From assembly GCA_902767285.1 (NCBI GenBank), contig CACXHC010000098.1, positions 1-13,925 on the forward strand: DNA of 13,925 nt, written 5' to 3'. The DNA comes from an uncultured Ruminococcus sp. (GTDB lineage Bacteria > Bacillota > Clostridia > Oscillospirales > Acutalibacteraceae). Positions 7,819 through 13,925 of the stretch are shown one piece after another (position 1 is the first letter of the stretch; each line of letters opens with the position of its first letter). The notes under the pieces are model-generated. The model was given only the letters and a program-made list of their open reading frames with translations, was not told the origin of the DNA and did no database searches. The translations under genes were made by a program, and so were the position numbers.

Positions 7819-7993
7819 TGGTTAATATAATTACGGTGGAAGAGTATACTTTGTTTTGTGAAAAATGTAGTAGGACTGCTTTTTTTAAAATACTGTATGT
7901 ACGCAGTGCCGTTCCGAAGAGCTTTTTTGTTTGAGAGGGTATGCCCGTATTCCGTATTTCTATTAATAAATAATCGAAAGAGGGGTAAAAATC
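7819..7993 (+). other. Long 5' leader of glgB, no known riboswitch recognised
   Basis: About 175 nt separate the predicted start of transcription from the glgB ATG. The stretch has weak pairing between ACTGC (7875-7879) and GCAGT (7903-7907), two T-runs after GGACTGC and AAGAGC (about 7879-7886 and 7922-7928), and then AAAGAGGGG (7977-7985) as the glgB ribosome site. I see no convincing terminator stem and no match to a riboswitch class I know. A 38-codon reading frame (7818-7934) crosses it but has no ribosome site. Confidence 0.4.
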
Positions 7994-10150
7994 ATGGCAG
8001 AGAACATTGATACCTATTCACAACTGGAACTTTATTTATCGGGTAAATCTACTCACGCATACCAATTTTTAGGCTCACACTTTTTAACCATTGCAGGCAA
8101 AAAAGGTGTTGTATTCAGAGTATGGGCCCCCAATGCACAGGGCGTATGGGTAGTAGGCGATTTCAATGAGTGGAACGACATGGCTAACCCGATGTATCGT
8201 TTGCTCGGCACAGGCGTTTGGGAAACTTTCATTGAAGGCGTATCAGAGTATGAAAACTACAAGTATAGTATAGAATCGGCTTGGGGCGGACGTATGCTCA
8301 AAGCTGATCCATATGCCTTCCACGCACAAACTCGTCCCGAAACAGCTTCAAAAGTATACGACATAAATGGCTATGAGTGGAACGACAGCGAGTGGTATGA
8401 GTTCAAAAAAGAACACATACATTATAATCAGCCACTCAATATTTATGAGGTGAACGCAGGTTCATGGAAGAAAAACGAGGACGGTTCGTATTACACATAT
8501 CGTCAGCTCGCAGAAGATCTCGTTCCTTATGTAAAAGAAATGGGATTTTCGCATATTGAGTTCATGCCTCTTACCGAGTTCCCGTTTGATGGTTCATGGG
8601 GCTATCAGGTAACAGGATATTATGCGGCAACATCTCGTTACGGTACTCCGAAAGACCTTATGTATTTTATAGACGAGTGCCATAAAGCAGGCATCGGCGT
8701 TATTTTGGACTGGGTTCCGGCTCACTTCCCGAAAGATGCTCACGGTCTTGGACGTTTCGACGGTACAGGCTGCTACGAGTATGAAGATTGGCGTATAGGT
8801 GAGCATAAAGAGTGGGGAACATACATCTTCAACTTTGGCAGATACGAAGTTAAGAGTTTCCTTATTTCGAGTGCTAACTTCTGGATTGAAGAATTCCACT
8901 TTGACGGAATCCGTGTAGACGCAGTTGCATCTATGCTCTACCTCGACTACAACCGCAAAGACGGCGAGTGGCTCCCGAACCAGTACGGCGGAAGAGAAAA
9001 TCTTGTTGCCGTTGAGTTCCTCCAAGCACTCAATACAACCATGCACGAACTCCACCCGACAGCTATGATGATAGCAGAAGAGAGTACGGCATGGGCTAAC
9101 GTTACCGGTTATCCGATAAAAGATTACGGTCTTGGATTCGACTACAAGTGGAACATGGGCTGGATGAACGATATGCTCCGTTATATCGAAGAAGATCCGC
9201 TGTGGAGAAACTGGCACCACAACGAACTTACTTTCAGCATGATGTACGCATTTACCGAGAATTTCATTCTTCCCATATCTCATGACGAAGTTGTTTACGG
9301 TAAAGGCTCGCTCATAAACAAAATGCCCGGCAGCTATGAAATGAAATTCCAAGGTATTAGAGGTTTCCTCGGATTTATGATGGCTCACCCCGGAAAGAAA
9401 CTTCTCTTCATGGGTTCGGACATCGGTCAGTTTGACGAGTGGAATGCAGAAGCTCAACTCCAGTGGAATCTTCTCGACTACGATATGCACAAGAAGCTTA
9501 ATAATTATATTGCGGCTCTTAACAAATTCTATAGAGAAGTTCCCGCTATGCACGAGAATGATTACGACTGGAATGGTTTCCGTTGGGTTGCTCTTGAGGA
9601 CGCTGAGAGAAGTATCATCGCATTCAGAAGAATCGCTTACGATGGCTCCGAAGTTCTTGTTGTTTGCAACTTCCAGCCTGTTACAAGAGAGCATTACAGA
9701 GTTGGTGTTCCGAAGTACGGTATTTATAAAGAAGTTCTCAACTCCGAGGATCCCGAATTTGGCGGTTACGGTGCTGTTAACAAGGGCGAACTTCAGGCAG
9801 AGATGATCAACTTCAATAACCTCGACCAATCTCTTGATCTTACTATTCCTCCGCTTGGCACAATGTATATTGTTCTTGATAAGGAACTTCCGGTTCCCGT
9901 ACCCGAGGTAGAAGAGGAAGAAGAAAAAGAAGAAAAAGAAGAAAAAGAAGAAGAAAAGGCTTCCGCTGAGGAAACAGAAACAACTGAAACTAAAGAAAAA
10001 GCCGAGAAAAAAGCCGAAACTAAGAAAACTACAAAAAAATCCACAAAGACAACCTCCAAAACTTCAAAAGCTAAAAAATCAGCAGAAAAAGCAGAGGAGA
10101 AAGTAGAAGTTAAGGCTGAAGAAAAAGCCGAAGAAGCAGCGGCTGAATAA
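7994..10150 (+). CDS. glgB: 1,4-alpha-glucan branching enzyme with a charged low-complexity tail
   Basis: Glycogen branching enzyme (GH13, GlgB family): cuts an alpha-1,4-glucan chain and re-attaches it by an alpha-1,6 bond. Layout of the 718 residues: CBM48-like N-terminal module (about 25-125, with RVWAPNAQGVWVVGDFNEW at 42-60), TIM-barrel GH13 domain (about 145-515), C-terminal beta domain (about 525-628), then a tail. Catalytic set is intact: Asp239 and His244 in DWVPAHF, Arg307 and nucleophile Asp309 in GIRVDA, acid/base Glu362 in IAEES, His430-Asp431 in SHDEV. The family normally ends near 628; residues 631-718 are an extra tail of acidic EEK repeats, a basic Lys/Thr/Ser stretch and an acidic Ala/Glu end. 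Start is set by AAAGAGGGG eight bases upstream. No other glycogen gene is in the window, so glgB stands alone here. Confidence 0.97.
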   Translation: MAENIDTYSQLELYLSGKSTHAYQFLGSHFLTIAGKKGVVFRVWAPNAQGVWVVGDFNEWNDMANPMYRLLGTGVWETFIEGVSEYENYKYSIESAWGGRMLKADPYAFHAQTRPETASKVYDINGYEWNDSEWYEFKKEHIHYNQPLNIYEVNAGSWKKNEDGSYYTYRQLAEDLVPYVKEMGFSHIEFMPLTEFPFDGSWGYQVTGYYAATSRYGTPKDLMYFIDECHKAGIGVILDWVPAHFPKDAHGLGRFDGTGCYEYEDWRIGEHKEWGTYIFNFGRYEVKSFLISSANFWIEEFHFDGIRVDAVASMLYLDYNRKDGEWLPNQYGGRENLVAVEFLQALNTTMHELHPTAMMIAEESTAWANVTGYPIKDYGLGFDYKWNMGWMNDMLRYIEEDPLWRNWHHNELTFSMMYAFTENFILPISHDEVVYGKGSLINKMPGSYEMKFQGIRGFLGFMMAHPGKKLLFMGSDIGQFDEWNAEAQLQWNLLDYDMHKKLNNYIAALNKFYREVPAMHENDYDWNGFRWVALEDAERSIIAFRRIAYDGSEVLVVCNFQPVTREHYRVGVPKYGIYKEVLNSEDPEFGGYGAVNKGELQAEMINFNNLDQSLDLTIPPLGTMYIVLDKELPVPVPEVEEEEEKEEKEEKEEEKASAEETETTETKEKAEKKAETKKTTKKSTKTTSKTSKAKKSAEKAEEKVEVKAEEKAEEAAAE
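9920..9946 (+). repeat. In-frame 9-bp tandem repeat in the glgB tail
   Basis: Three perfect consecutive copies of GAAGAAAAA (9920-9928, 9929-9937, 9938-9946), flanked by partial copies. Because the unit is nine bases, gain or loss of copies keeps the reading frame and only changes the number of Lys-Glu-Glu units. Confidence 0.85.
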
Positions 10151-10159
10151 TTAAAAAAT

Positions 10160-10208
10160 TAACTCCCGAGAGAAAAATAAAAGCTCTCGGGAGTTATTGA
10201 ATTTTTTT
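10160..10208. terminator. Bidirectional terminator between glgB and the M23 gene
   Basis: AACTCCCGAGAG (10161-10172) pairs perfectly with CTCTCGGGAGTT (10184-10195), plus a T-A pair at 10160/10196; loop of 11 nt. On the minus strand it is followed at once by a T-rich tract (complement of 10151-10159). On the plus strand a seven-T run (10202-10208) comes six bases later. It fits two convergent genes sharing one terminator, better for the minus-strand one. Confidence 0.88.
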
Positions 10209-10923
10209 ACTTGCCGAGTACCGAAATTGGATCTATTGGCACATCGTTTTTTCTTACTTCAACATGAACATGGGCTTGCTGGGCGGATTCCCCCGGAATA
10301 GCGTACACCGTACCAACGAAATCACCTGCCGAAACAACTTCGCCTACTTGAACAAGAGTTGTTCGGGCAAGTCCGCAATAGTACGATTTCAGTTGCTGAG
10401 AATGTTCTATAACAACAACGTTTCCGAGTAAATCATCATAATAAATATCTTTTACAACGCCTTTGCCCATAGCACGAACTTTATCTCCTATGTCGGCGAT
10501 GTAGTCAATGCCCGTATGAGCCTGATAATTGCCTAAAGTTTCGTTATATATGGGCGTTTCCGAAAAACTGCACAAAACACGAGCATTCTTTATTGGCTCG
10601 CACACGAGTTTTGGCTGTTTTTCGGTGTCGGTATCGGCGGATTTTTTGCTCACGTTCGCATTTACGGTTATGTCGCTCGGAATAGACGAAACAGATACTG
10701 ACGAGGGAGAATCTGCATCTGTGTCGGAATTGTGGGTAACACTCACCGTAGGAGTAAGATACGAGTGTACATTGTTTACGGTTGTCCATACAGCCGCACC
10801 GATGGCAGTAATACATACTGCAAGAGCCGTCAAAAAACCCTTAGTTAGTGTTTTTTGTTTTGAGCGTTGAAACTCAAAATCATCATAATCATCATCAAAA
10901 TTATCAAAAAAATCTTTGTTCAC
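10207..10923 (-). CDS. SpoIIQ-like membrane-anchored M23 (LytM-fold) protein
   Basis: 238 residues from the GTG at 10923, chosen because GGAGG (complement of 10931-10935) is seven bases upstream; a GTG at 10971 would add 16 residues but has no ribosome site. Layout: acidic cytoplasmic N-terminus (1-20), one membrane span (about 29-50), Ser/Thr/Asp-rich linker (60-105), M23 domain (about 110-236). The zinc motifs are present: His136 and Asp140 in AHTGIDY, and His218-His220 in AHVHVEV. The usual YxHL third motif is YYCGL (181-185), so the assisting His is Gly. A TLGNYQAHTGID stretch (129-140), this YxxL change and the single-span layout resemble SpoIIQ, the forespore channel protein that pairs with SpoIIIAH; that identity is inferred. 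A murein endopeptidase of another class is the alternative. A hairpin covers its start region. Confidence 0.85.
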   Translation of the reverse strand: MNKDFFDNFDDDYDDFEFQRSKQKTLTKGFLTALAVCITAIGAAVWTTVNNVHSYLTPTVSVTHNSDTDADSPSSVSVSSIPSDITVNANVSKKSADTDTEKQPKLVCEPIKNARVLCSFSETPIYNETLGNYQAHTGIDYIADIGDKVRAMGKGVVKDIYYDDLLGNVVVIEHSQQLKSYYCGLARTTLVQVGEVVSAGDFVGTVYAIPGESAQQAHVHVEVRKNDVPIDPISVLGK

Positions 10924-10964
10924 GGTAACACCTCCGTTTTTATTATGAGAGGTATTACCGTGAA
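10919..10964 (-). promoter_or_regulatory. Hairpin sequestering the ribosome site and GTG start of the M23 gene
   Basis: In the minus-strand transcript, TTCACGGTAATACCTC (complement of 10949-10964) pairs with GAGGTGTTACCGTGAA (complement of 10919-10934): 16 bp with a single G-U pair and a 14-nt A-rich loop. The right arm contains four bases of the GGAGG ribosome site and the entire GTG start. The left arm also overlaps a perfect 12-bp palindrome, GTGAATATTCAC (10960-10971). The structure should strongly limit translation unless opened. Confidence 0.75.
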
Positions 10965-11057
10965 TATTCACATCATTTTATTATTATTTTTGGTTGTTTT
11001 TTCACACTTATTTTTTAACGATTTTTTAGTTGATTTTCTGTTTATTTCGACGATTTA

Positions 11058-11177
11058 TTAGTTGCAGCCGCAGCCGCAGCCATTACCGCAGCCGTTATCT
11101 CCGCCGTTGCAGGCGATAAGAATAATCACCAAAAGAATTATCCAAGTACAGCTGTTGTTTCCAAACGCATTACACAT
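11058..11177 (-). CDS. 39-residue Cys/Gly-rich single-span membrane peptide
   Basis: Small gene with ATG at 11177, GGAGG (complement of 11187-11191) nine bases upstream, and TAA at 11058-11060. The 39-residue product has a short N-terminus with Cys2 and Cys10, a hydrophobic span TWIILLVIILIA (11-22), then a Gly/Asn/Cys tail ending GCGCGCN. Seven of 39 residues are Cys (2, 10, 23, 30, 34, 36, 38). The architecture recalls tiny Gly-rich membrane peptides of Firmicutes such as the YjcZ family, but the Cys content differs and I cannot assign a function. The tail could bind metal or cross-link by disulfides; this is inference. It lies 134 bp upstream of the M23 gene on the same strand and may share its transcript, since no clear terminator separates them. 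Confidence 0.85.
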   Translation of the reverse strand: MCNAFGNNSCTWIILLVIILIACNGGDNGCGNGCGCGCN

Positions 11178-11201
11178 ATATATAAACCTCCAAAAAGTTA
11201 C

Positions 11202-11236
11202 TATAAATGCCGTTTTTTTGTTTTTCAGCATTTATA
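11202..11236 (-). other. Stem-loop at the 5' end of the small-peptide transcript
   Basis: TATAAATGC (11202-11210) and GCATTTATA (11228-11236) are perfect 9-bp complements with a 17-nt A-rich loop in the minus-strand RNA. The stem starts about where transcription should begin and ends ten bases before the ribosome site. It may stabilise the short mRNA; no ligand-binding fold is evident. Confidence 0.45.
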
Positions 11237-11242
11237 TTACAT

Positions 11243-11270
11243 ATTATACAGAGTGGCTTGTCCTTGTTAC
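11243..11270 (-). promoter_or_regulatory. Probable promoter of the 39-residue peptide gene
   Basis: Minus strand: perfect TATAAT (complement of 11243-11248), 16-bp spacer, and GTAACA as a 4/6 match to the -35 (complement of 11265-11270). The -10 is strong and the -35 weak. It could carry transcription on into the M23 gene. Confidence 0.5.
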
Positions 11271-11313
11271 CGAAAAAAGACTTTTTTTAAATATTTGATT
11301 GTTTACCAAATAC

Positions 11314-11342
11314 TTGAAAATATTTCTTTTTTGTGGTATAAT
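11314..11342 (+). promoter_or_regulatory. Promoter of the kinase gene
   Basis: TTGAAA (11314-11319), exact 17-bp spacer, perfect TATAAT (11337-11342) with TGG extended -10 in front. Divergent from the small-peptide promoter; the -35 boxes are about 45 bp apart. Start would be near 11349. Confidence 0.85.
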
Positions 11343-11368
11343 TGTGTCGCAAGTTTTGGGGCGACGCA
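11343..11368 (+). other. 5' stem-loop in the kinase leader
   Basis: TGTGTCGC (11343-11350) pairs with GCGACGCA (11361-11368), 8 bp with one G-U, around a 10-nt loop. It directly follows the -10 box, so the left arm straddles the expected start site and may be only partly transcribed. It is followed by the ribosome site TGGGGGG (11387-11393). Confidence 0.4.
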
Positions 11369-11400
11369 CGTTGCACGATAGTTAACTGGGGGGTTGCAGT

Positions 11401-13770
11401 GTGACCAATATTAATGATTTAAAGACTTTTGCGGCAGGTTACCAAAATACTCCGTTGTGGGACGGTTGGTATATAAAAGAGATAATCGGCGAAAGTACGT
11501 TTGGCGTTGTTTACCGTGCCGAAAAACATCAGATAAACAGAATAGATGAAGCAGCAGTGAAATTTGTTGCGGTTCCGGCGGATGAGTACAGAAATATGTA
11601 TGCCAATCAGCCAATAGATAATACGGAATTGGAAGAAATCATTCGCACATACTTATTCAACAAATTGTCGATGGCGAGCAAAGAACCGGATATTATGGTA
11701 AAGCTGAAAGAATGTCCGTACATCGTTCATCATGGAGATGAAACCGCCACAGCGTGGCTCAACGATGACAAGAGTATTCGTGCGTTTGTGCTTATCATAC
11801 GAATGGAGCTTCTCAAGAGCTTATCTGATGCCATAAAGGACGGCAATACACCTCTTACCGAGGACGAAGTTTTTAAAGTTGCCCACGATATTGGCAATGC
11901 AATAAAGGCAATACATGATATTGATTATCTGCACAGAGATATAAAAATCGAGAATATGTTCAGGTCAAAAGAAACGAGTATTTATAAGCTGGGAGATTTC
12001 AACAGCTCTGAAGACTCGGTAGGTTCGGCAGTGCCTCTTGAATATCCTGTGGGAACAAATGCGTACATGGCTCCGGAAGTGTATTTTGCCAATGGAAACA
12101 ACAAAAAGTTATATACAAAAAAAGCAGATATATATTCGTTCGGGATATCGCTTTACAGACTTATGAATGATGGGCTGTTTCCGTTTCAGGCAACGTCATC
12201 GGACGAGGATTGCAACATCGCCGTTAAAAGACGTGTTGACGGAGAAATGATCCCTCCGCCTAAACACGGTTCGCAGGAATTTGTAAGCGTTATTCTTCGT
12301 GCGTGTGCATACAATGAAGAGGACAGATTCAATTCCATAGACGAAATGCTGTTTGAGTTGGATCTTATACACAAAAAAAGAAAATTTGCCGAAGATATAG
12401 CAAACCGTGCGGCGGAGAAATTCGCACGCAAAGCCCCCGATACCATAAATCCGAAAACATTGCACACTCGCAGAAAATCCGCAATGACTCCTCAGCTGTA
12501 CACTGAAAGAATAGTCAGCGAACTTGATTTGGACGAGCTTGTTTCGGCATCGCTCAACGAGTACGCAAATGCTCAAAACGAAATCGGCAACCGCTATTTT
12601 TACGGTGTCGGCATAGAGCAGAATTATGATATGGCTATAAGAAGCTACATTGATTCTGCAAACAAAGGATTTATGCCCGCAATTTTGAATCTTGGCAGAT
12701 GTTTCAACGAGCCTAATATCGACGAGCAATCCAAAGCAAGTATTTTTTATTGGTTCCTTGCGGCATACGAGGCAGGAGCAAAAATTTTTGAACCGAATAT
12801 TCTGTCAGCGATTGCCCGATACTATTATGAAGAAAACGACATTGAAAATCCTTTCAGCGAAAAAAGCGATTTGTTTGTAGACCCTCTGTTTGAAGCAAAC
12901 GCACTGGGTGATTATACCTCCGACACAACATACTTGCTTGGTATCGCATACTATTATGGAAACAAAGTGAAAAGAGATTATTCCGAAGCTGTAAAATGGT
13001 ATTCGCTTTCGGCGGCGGATAATAATATTTATGCCATGAAAGCTCTTGCGGATTGTTATATTCACGGAGTCGGCGTTGAGAAAAACTACAAAAAGGCGGT
13101 CGATTGGCTTAAAAGATACGGAAACGAAGTTCGCTATCAAAGCCGAAACAATTCCGGCGGAAACAGCGAGATTATATCTGATTTGATGATAGCCGATTGT
13201 TATTATTACGGTGACGGCACGCTCAGTCGAAATCTCAAAGAGGCGGCAAAGTATTATTTCAAAAATATAAACGGGCTTCTTTCGGGTTCGTATGATGATG
13301 TACTTCCAAAAGCCGGGAACTGCTTTTATAAAGTCGGTGATTTCAAATCTGCGGTAAAATGCTATCAGGGAGCCGGCGACCGAATATTTACGGATTTGTG
13401 GGCAGTAACCAATTTTGCCGATTGTTTCTACTCGGGCAAGGGCGTGGAGCAGAATTATCAGGAAGCAATAAATTTGTATATGACGGCTGCACACAGTTCG
13501 TTTGCTCCTGCGTTGATGGCTCTTGCGAAATATTGCAGCGATGTTATAAACGATTACGCATCGGCGTTTGCATGGTATGAGAGAGCAGCATACAACGGCG
13601 TTGATTATGCTCTTTATATGGTTGGACTTTATTATTATCAGGGAATAGGTGTTGAGCAGAATACAGCGTATGCGGCACAGTATCTTAAAATTGCCGCAGA
13701 GCATAATTATATGCCCGCCGTGGAACTGATAAACAGTTCGCCCGAATTGAGTGCTGCGGTCAGCGAATAA
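11401..13770 (+). CDS. Soluble Hanks-type Ser/Thr kinase fused to Sel1-like repeats
   Basis: 789 residues from a GTG start, seven bases after TGGGGGG. Residues about 22-325 form a protein kinase domain: glycine loop GESTFGVV (30-37), Lys54 in AAVKF, HRDIKIEN (178-185) with catalytic Asp180 and Asn185, metal-binding DFN (199-201) where DFG is usual, APE (224-226), ADIYSFG (242-248), and Arg309. A basic linker (325-375) leads to about eight Sel1-like repeats from 390 to 770, recognisable by units such as YGVGIEQNYDMAIRSY, HGVGVEKNYKKAVDW, SGKGVEQNYQEAINLY and QGIGVEQNTAYAAQYL. No membrane span or PASTA domain is seen, so unlike PrkC it should be cytosolic. Sel1 arrays bind protein partners, so they probably bring substrates to the kinase. 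All core catalytic residues are present, so activity is likely. No phosphatase or substrate gene is adjacent in the window. Confidence 0.93.
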   Translation: MTNINDLKTFAAGYQNTPLWDGWYIKEIIGESTFGVVYRAEKHQINRIDEAAVKFVAVPADEYRNMYANQPIDNTELEEIIRTYLFNKLSMASKEPDIMVKLKECPYIVHHGDETATAWLNDDKSIRAFVLIIRMELLKSLSDAIKDGNTPLTEDEVFKVAHDIGNAIKAIHDIDYLHRDIKIENMFRSKETSIYKLGDFNSSEDSVGSAVPLEYPVGTNAYMAPEVYFANGNNKKLYTKKADIYSFGISLYRLMNDGLFPFQATSSDEDCNIAVKRRVDGEMIPPPKHGSQEFVSVILRACAYNEEDRFNSIDEMLFELDLIHKKRKFAEDIANRAAEKFARKAPDTINPKTLHTRRKSAMTPQLYTERIVSELDLDELVSASLNEYANAQNEIGNRYFYGVGIEQNYDMAIRSYIDSANKGFMPAILNLGRCFNEPNIDEQSKASIFYWFLAAYEAGAKIFEPNILSAIARYYYEENDIENPFSEKSDLFVDPLFEANALGDYTSDTTYLLGIAYYYGNKVKRDYSEAVKWYSLSAADNNIYAMKALADCYIHGVGVEKNYKKAVDWLKRYGNEVRYQSRNNSGGNSEIISDLMIADCYYYGDGTLSRNLKEAAKYYFKNINGLLSGSYDDVLPKAGNCFYKVGDFKSAVKCYQGAGDRIFTDLWAVTNFADCFYSGKGVEQNYQEAINLYMTAAHSSFAPALMALAKYCSDVINDYASAFAWYERAAYNGVDYALYMVGLYYYQGIGVEQNTAYAAQYLKIAAEHNYMPAVELINSSPELSAAVSE

Positions 13771-13789
13771 TTATTCAATTGTAAAAAAT

Positions 13790-13814
13790 GGGGCTGTGAA
13801 AAAACGACAGCTCC
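13790..13814 (+). terminator. Weak stem-loop after the kinase gene
   Basis: GGGGCTGT (13790-13797) pairs with ACAGCTCC (13807-13814), one G-U, loop of nine. No T-run follows directly; the next T-rich stretch is the repeat hairpin at 13845. It looks like a degenerate terminator that may act together with that hairpin. Confidence 0.4.
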
Positions 13815-13844
13815 AAGAAATTTCTAATTTGTTGTTTATTTTCT

Positions 13845-13890
13845 CTTCTTTTTTTTGAAAAAAAAAGAAGCAAAAAAAACTTTTACTATA
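13845..13890 (-). repeat. Dispersed intergenic repeat, right copy (inverted)
   Basis: Exact reverse complement of 5-50: CTTC, T-run, G, A-run, GAAG, C, eight A, CTTTTACTATA. The first 26 bases (13845-13870) form the hairpin. It follows the kinase gene by 74 bp. Both copies point inward from the window edges, but the bases inside them differ, so only this 46-bp core is shared. Confidence 0.8.
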
Positions 13891-13925
13891 CTATAAATGA
13901 GCAAATTTTCAAATTCATCGTCAAA

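Noticed and set aside
7818-7934. 38-codon frame in the glgB leader as a possible leader peptide
   Set aside because: The ATG lies at the predicted transcript start with no ribosome site, and no attenuator-like stem follows. A TTG at 7850 after GGTGGAAG is possible but equally unsupported.
8594-9829. 411-codon open frame on the minus strand inside glgB
   Set aside because: It lies fully antisense to a textbook branching enzyme with all catalytic motifs, has no ribosome site, and its product has no recognisable domain. It arises from the codon bias of the real gene.
10867-11061. 64-codon plus-strand hydrophobic frame over the M23 start region
   Set aside because: It reads the complement of Asp/Asn-rich codons and the regulatory hairpin; no ribosome site. 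The hydrophobicity follows from the A/T-rich complement.
11062-11298. Plus-strand frame beginning with a Pro-Gln repeat
   Set aside because: It is the reverse complement of the Gly-Cys codons of the 39-residue peptide gene, which has a proper ribosome site and promoter on the other strand.
12805-13704. 299-codon open frame on the minus strand inside the kinase-Sel1 gene
   Set aside because: Antisense to the repeat array, low-complexity Ile/Cys/Val-rich product, no ribosome site; a shadow of the repeated codons.
5-13890. Composite transposon or integrated element bounded by the inverted repeats
   Set aside because: No transposase, integrase or recombinase; contents are core genes such as coaBC and glgB. 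The left copy has only four bases outside it, so target duplication cannot be judged.

Overview
The window looks like a chromosomal segment of a low-GC, Gram-positive, spore-forming Clostridia-type bacterium, most plausibly a gut Oscillospiraceae/Ruminococcus relative. The support is A+T-rich DNA, strong GGAGG-type ribosome sites, free use of GTG and TTG starts, single-membrane-style MacA/MacB exporter genes, a SpoIIQ-like M23 protein and a soluble Hanks-type kinase fused to Sel1 repeats. No phage, transposase, integrase, CRISPR, tRNA or rRNA is visible. The lineage is inferred from gene style, not from a marker gene.

Left part (1-5187): after an intergenic repeat region, a strong extended -10 promoter drives a four-gene operon: adaptor 1, MacB-type ABC ATPase, adaptor 2, FtsX/MacB-type permease, closed by a perfect rho-independent terminator. 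It is a tripartite exporter with two paralogous membrane-fusion adaptors instead of one. The second adaptor carries about 190 extra residues in the tip of its coiled-coil hairpin.

Middle (5211-7720, minus strand): coaBC, the bifunctional coenzyme A biosynthesis enzyme, lies 8-bp overlapped with an unrecognised membrane-anchored extracellular protein. The CoaC half has Asn where the catalytic Cys158 of the E. coli enzyme should be. The pair converges on the exporter operon and may share its bidirectional terminator.

7784-10208: glgB, a complete glycogen branching enzyme with an unusual low-complexity Lys/Glu/Ala/Thr tail of about 88 residues, is transcribed after a leader of about 175 nt. A 13-bp hairpin separates it from the convergent SpoIIQ-like gene.

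10207-11270 (minus strand): the SpoIIQ-like M23 protein, whose ribosome site and GTG start are buried in a 16-bp hairpin, is preceded by a 39-residue Cys/Gly-rich single-span membrane peptide gene.

11314-13770: a consensus promoter and a 5' hairpin precede a 789-residue soluble Ser/Thr kinase with a C-terminal Sel1-repeat array and a DFN in place of DFG. The window ends in an intergenic repeat that is a 46-bp perfect inverted copy of the one at the left edge.

The genes are functionally mixed (export, CoA, glycogen, sporulation/cell envelope, signalling), so they look like neighbouring small transcription units rather than one system. The exporter with two unequal adaptors is the best candidate for something not well described.
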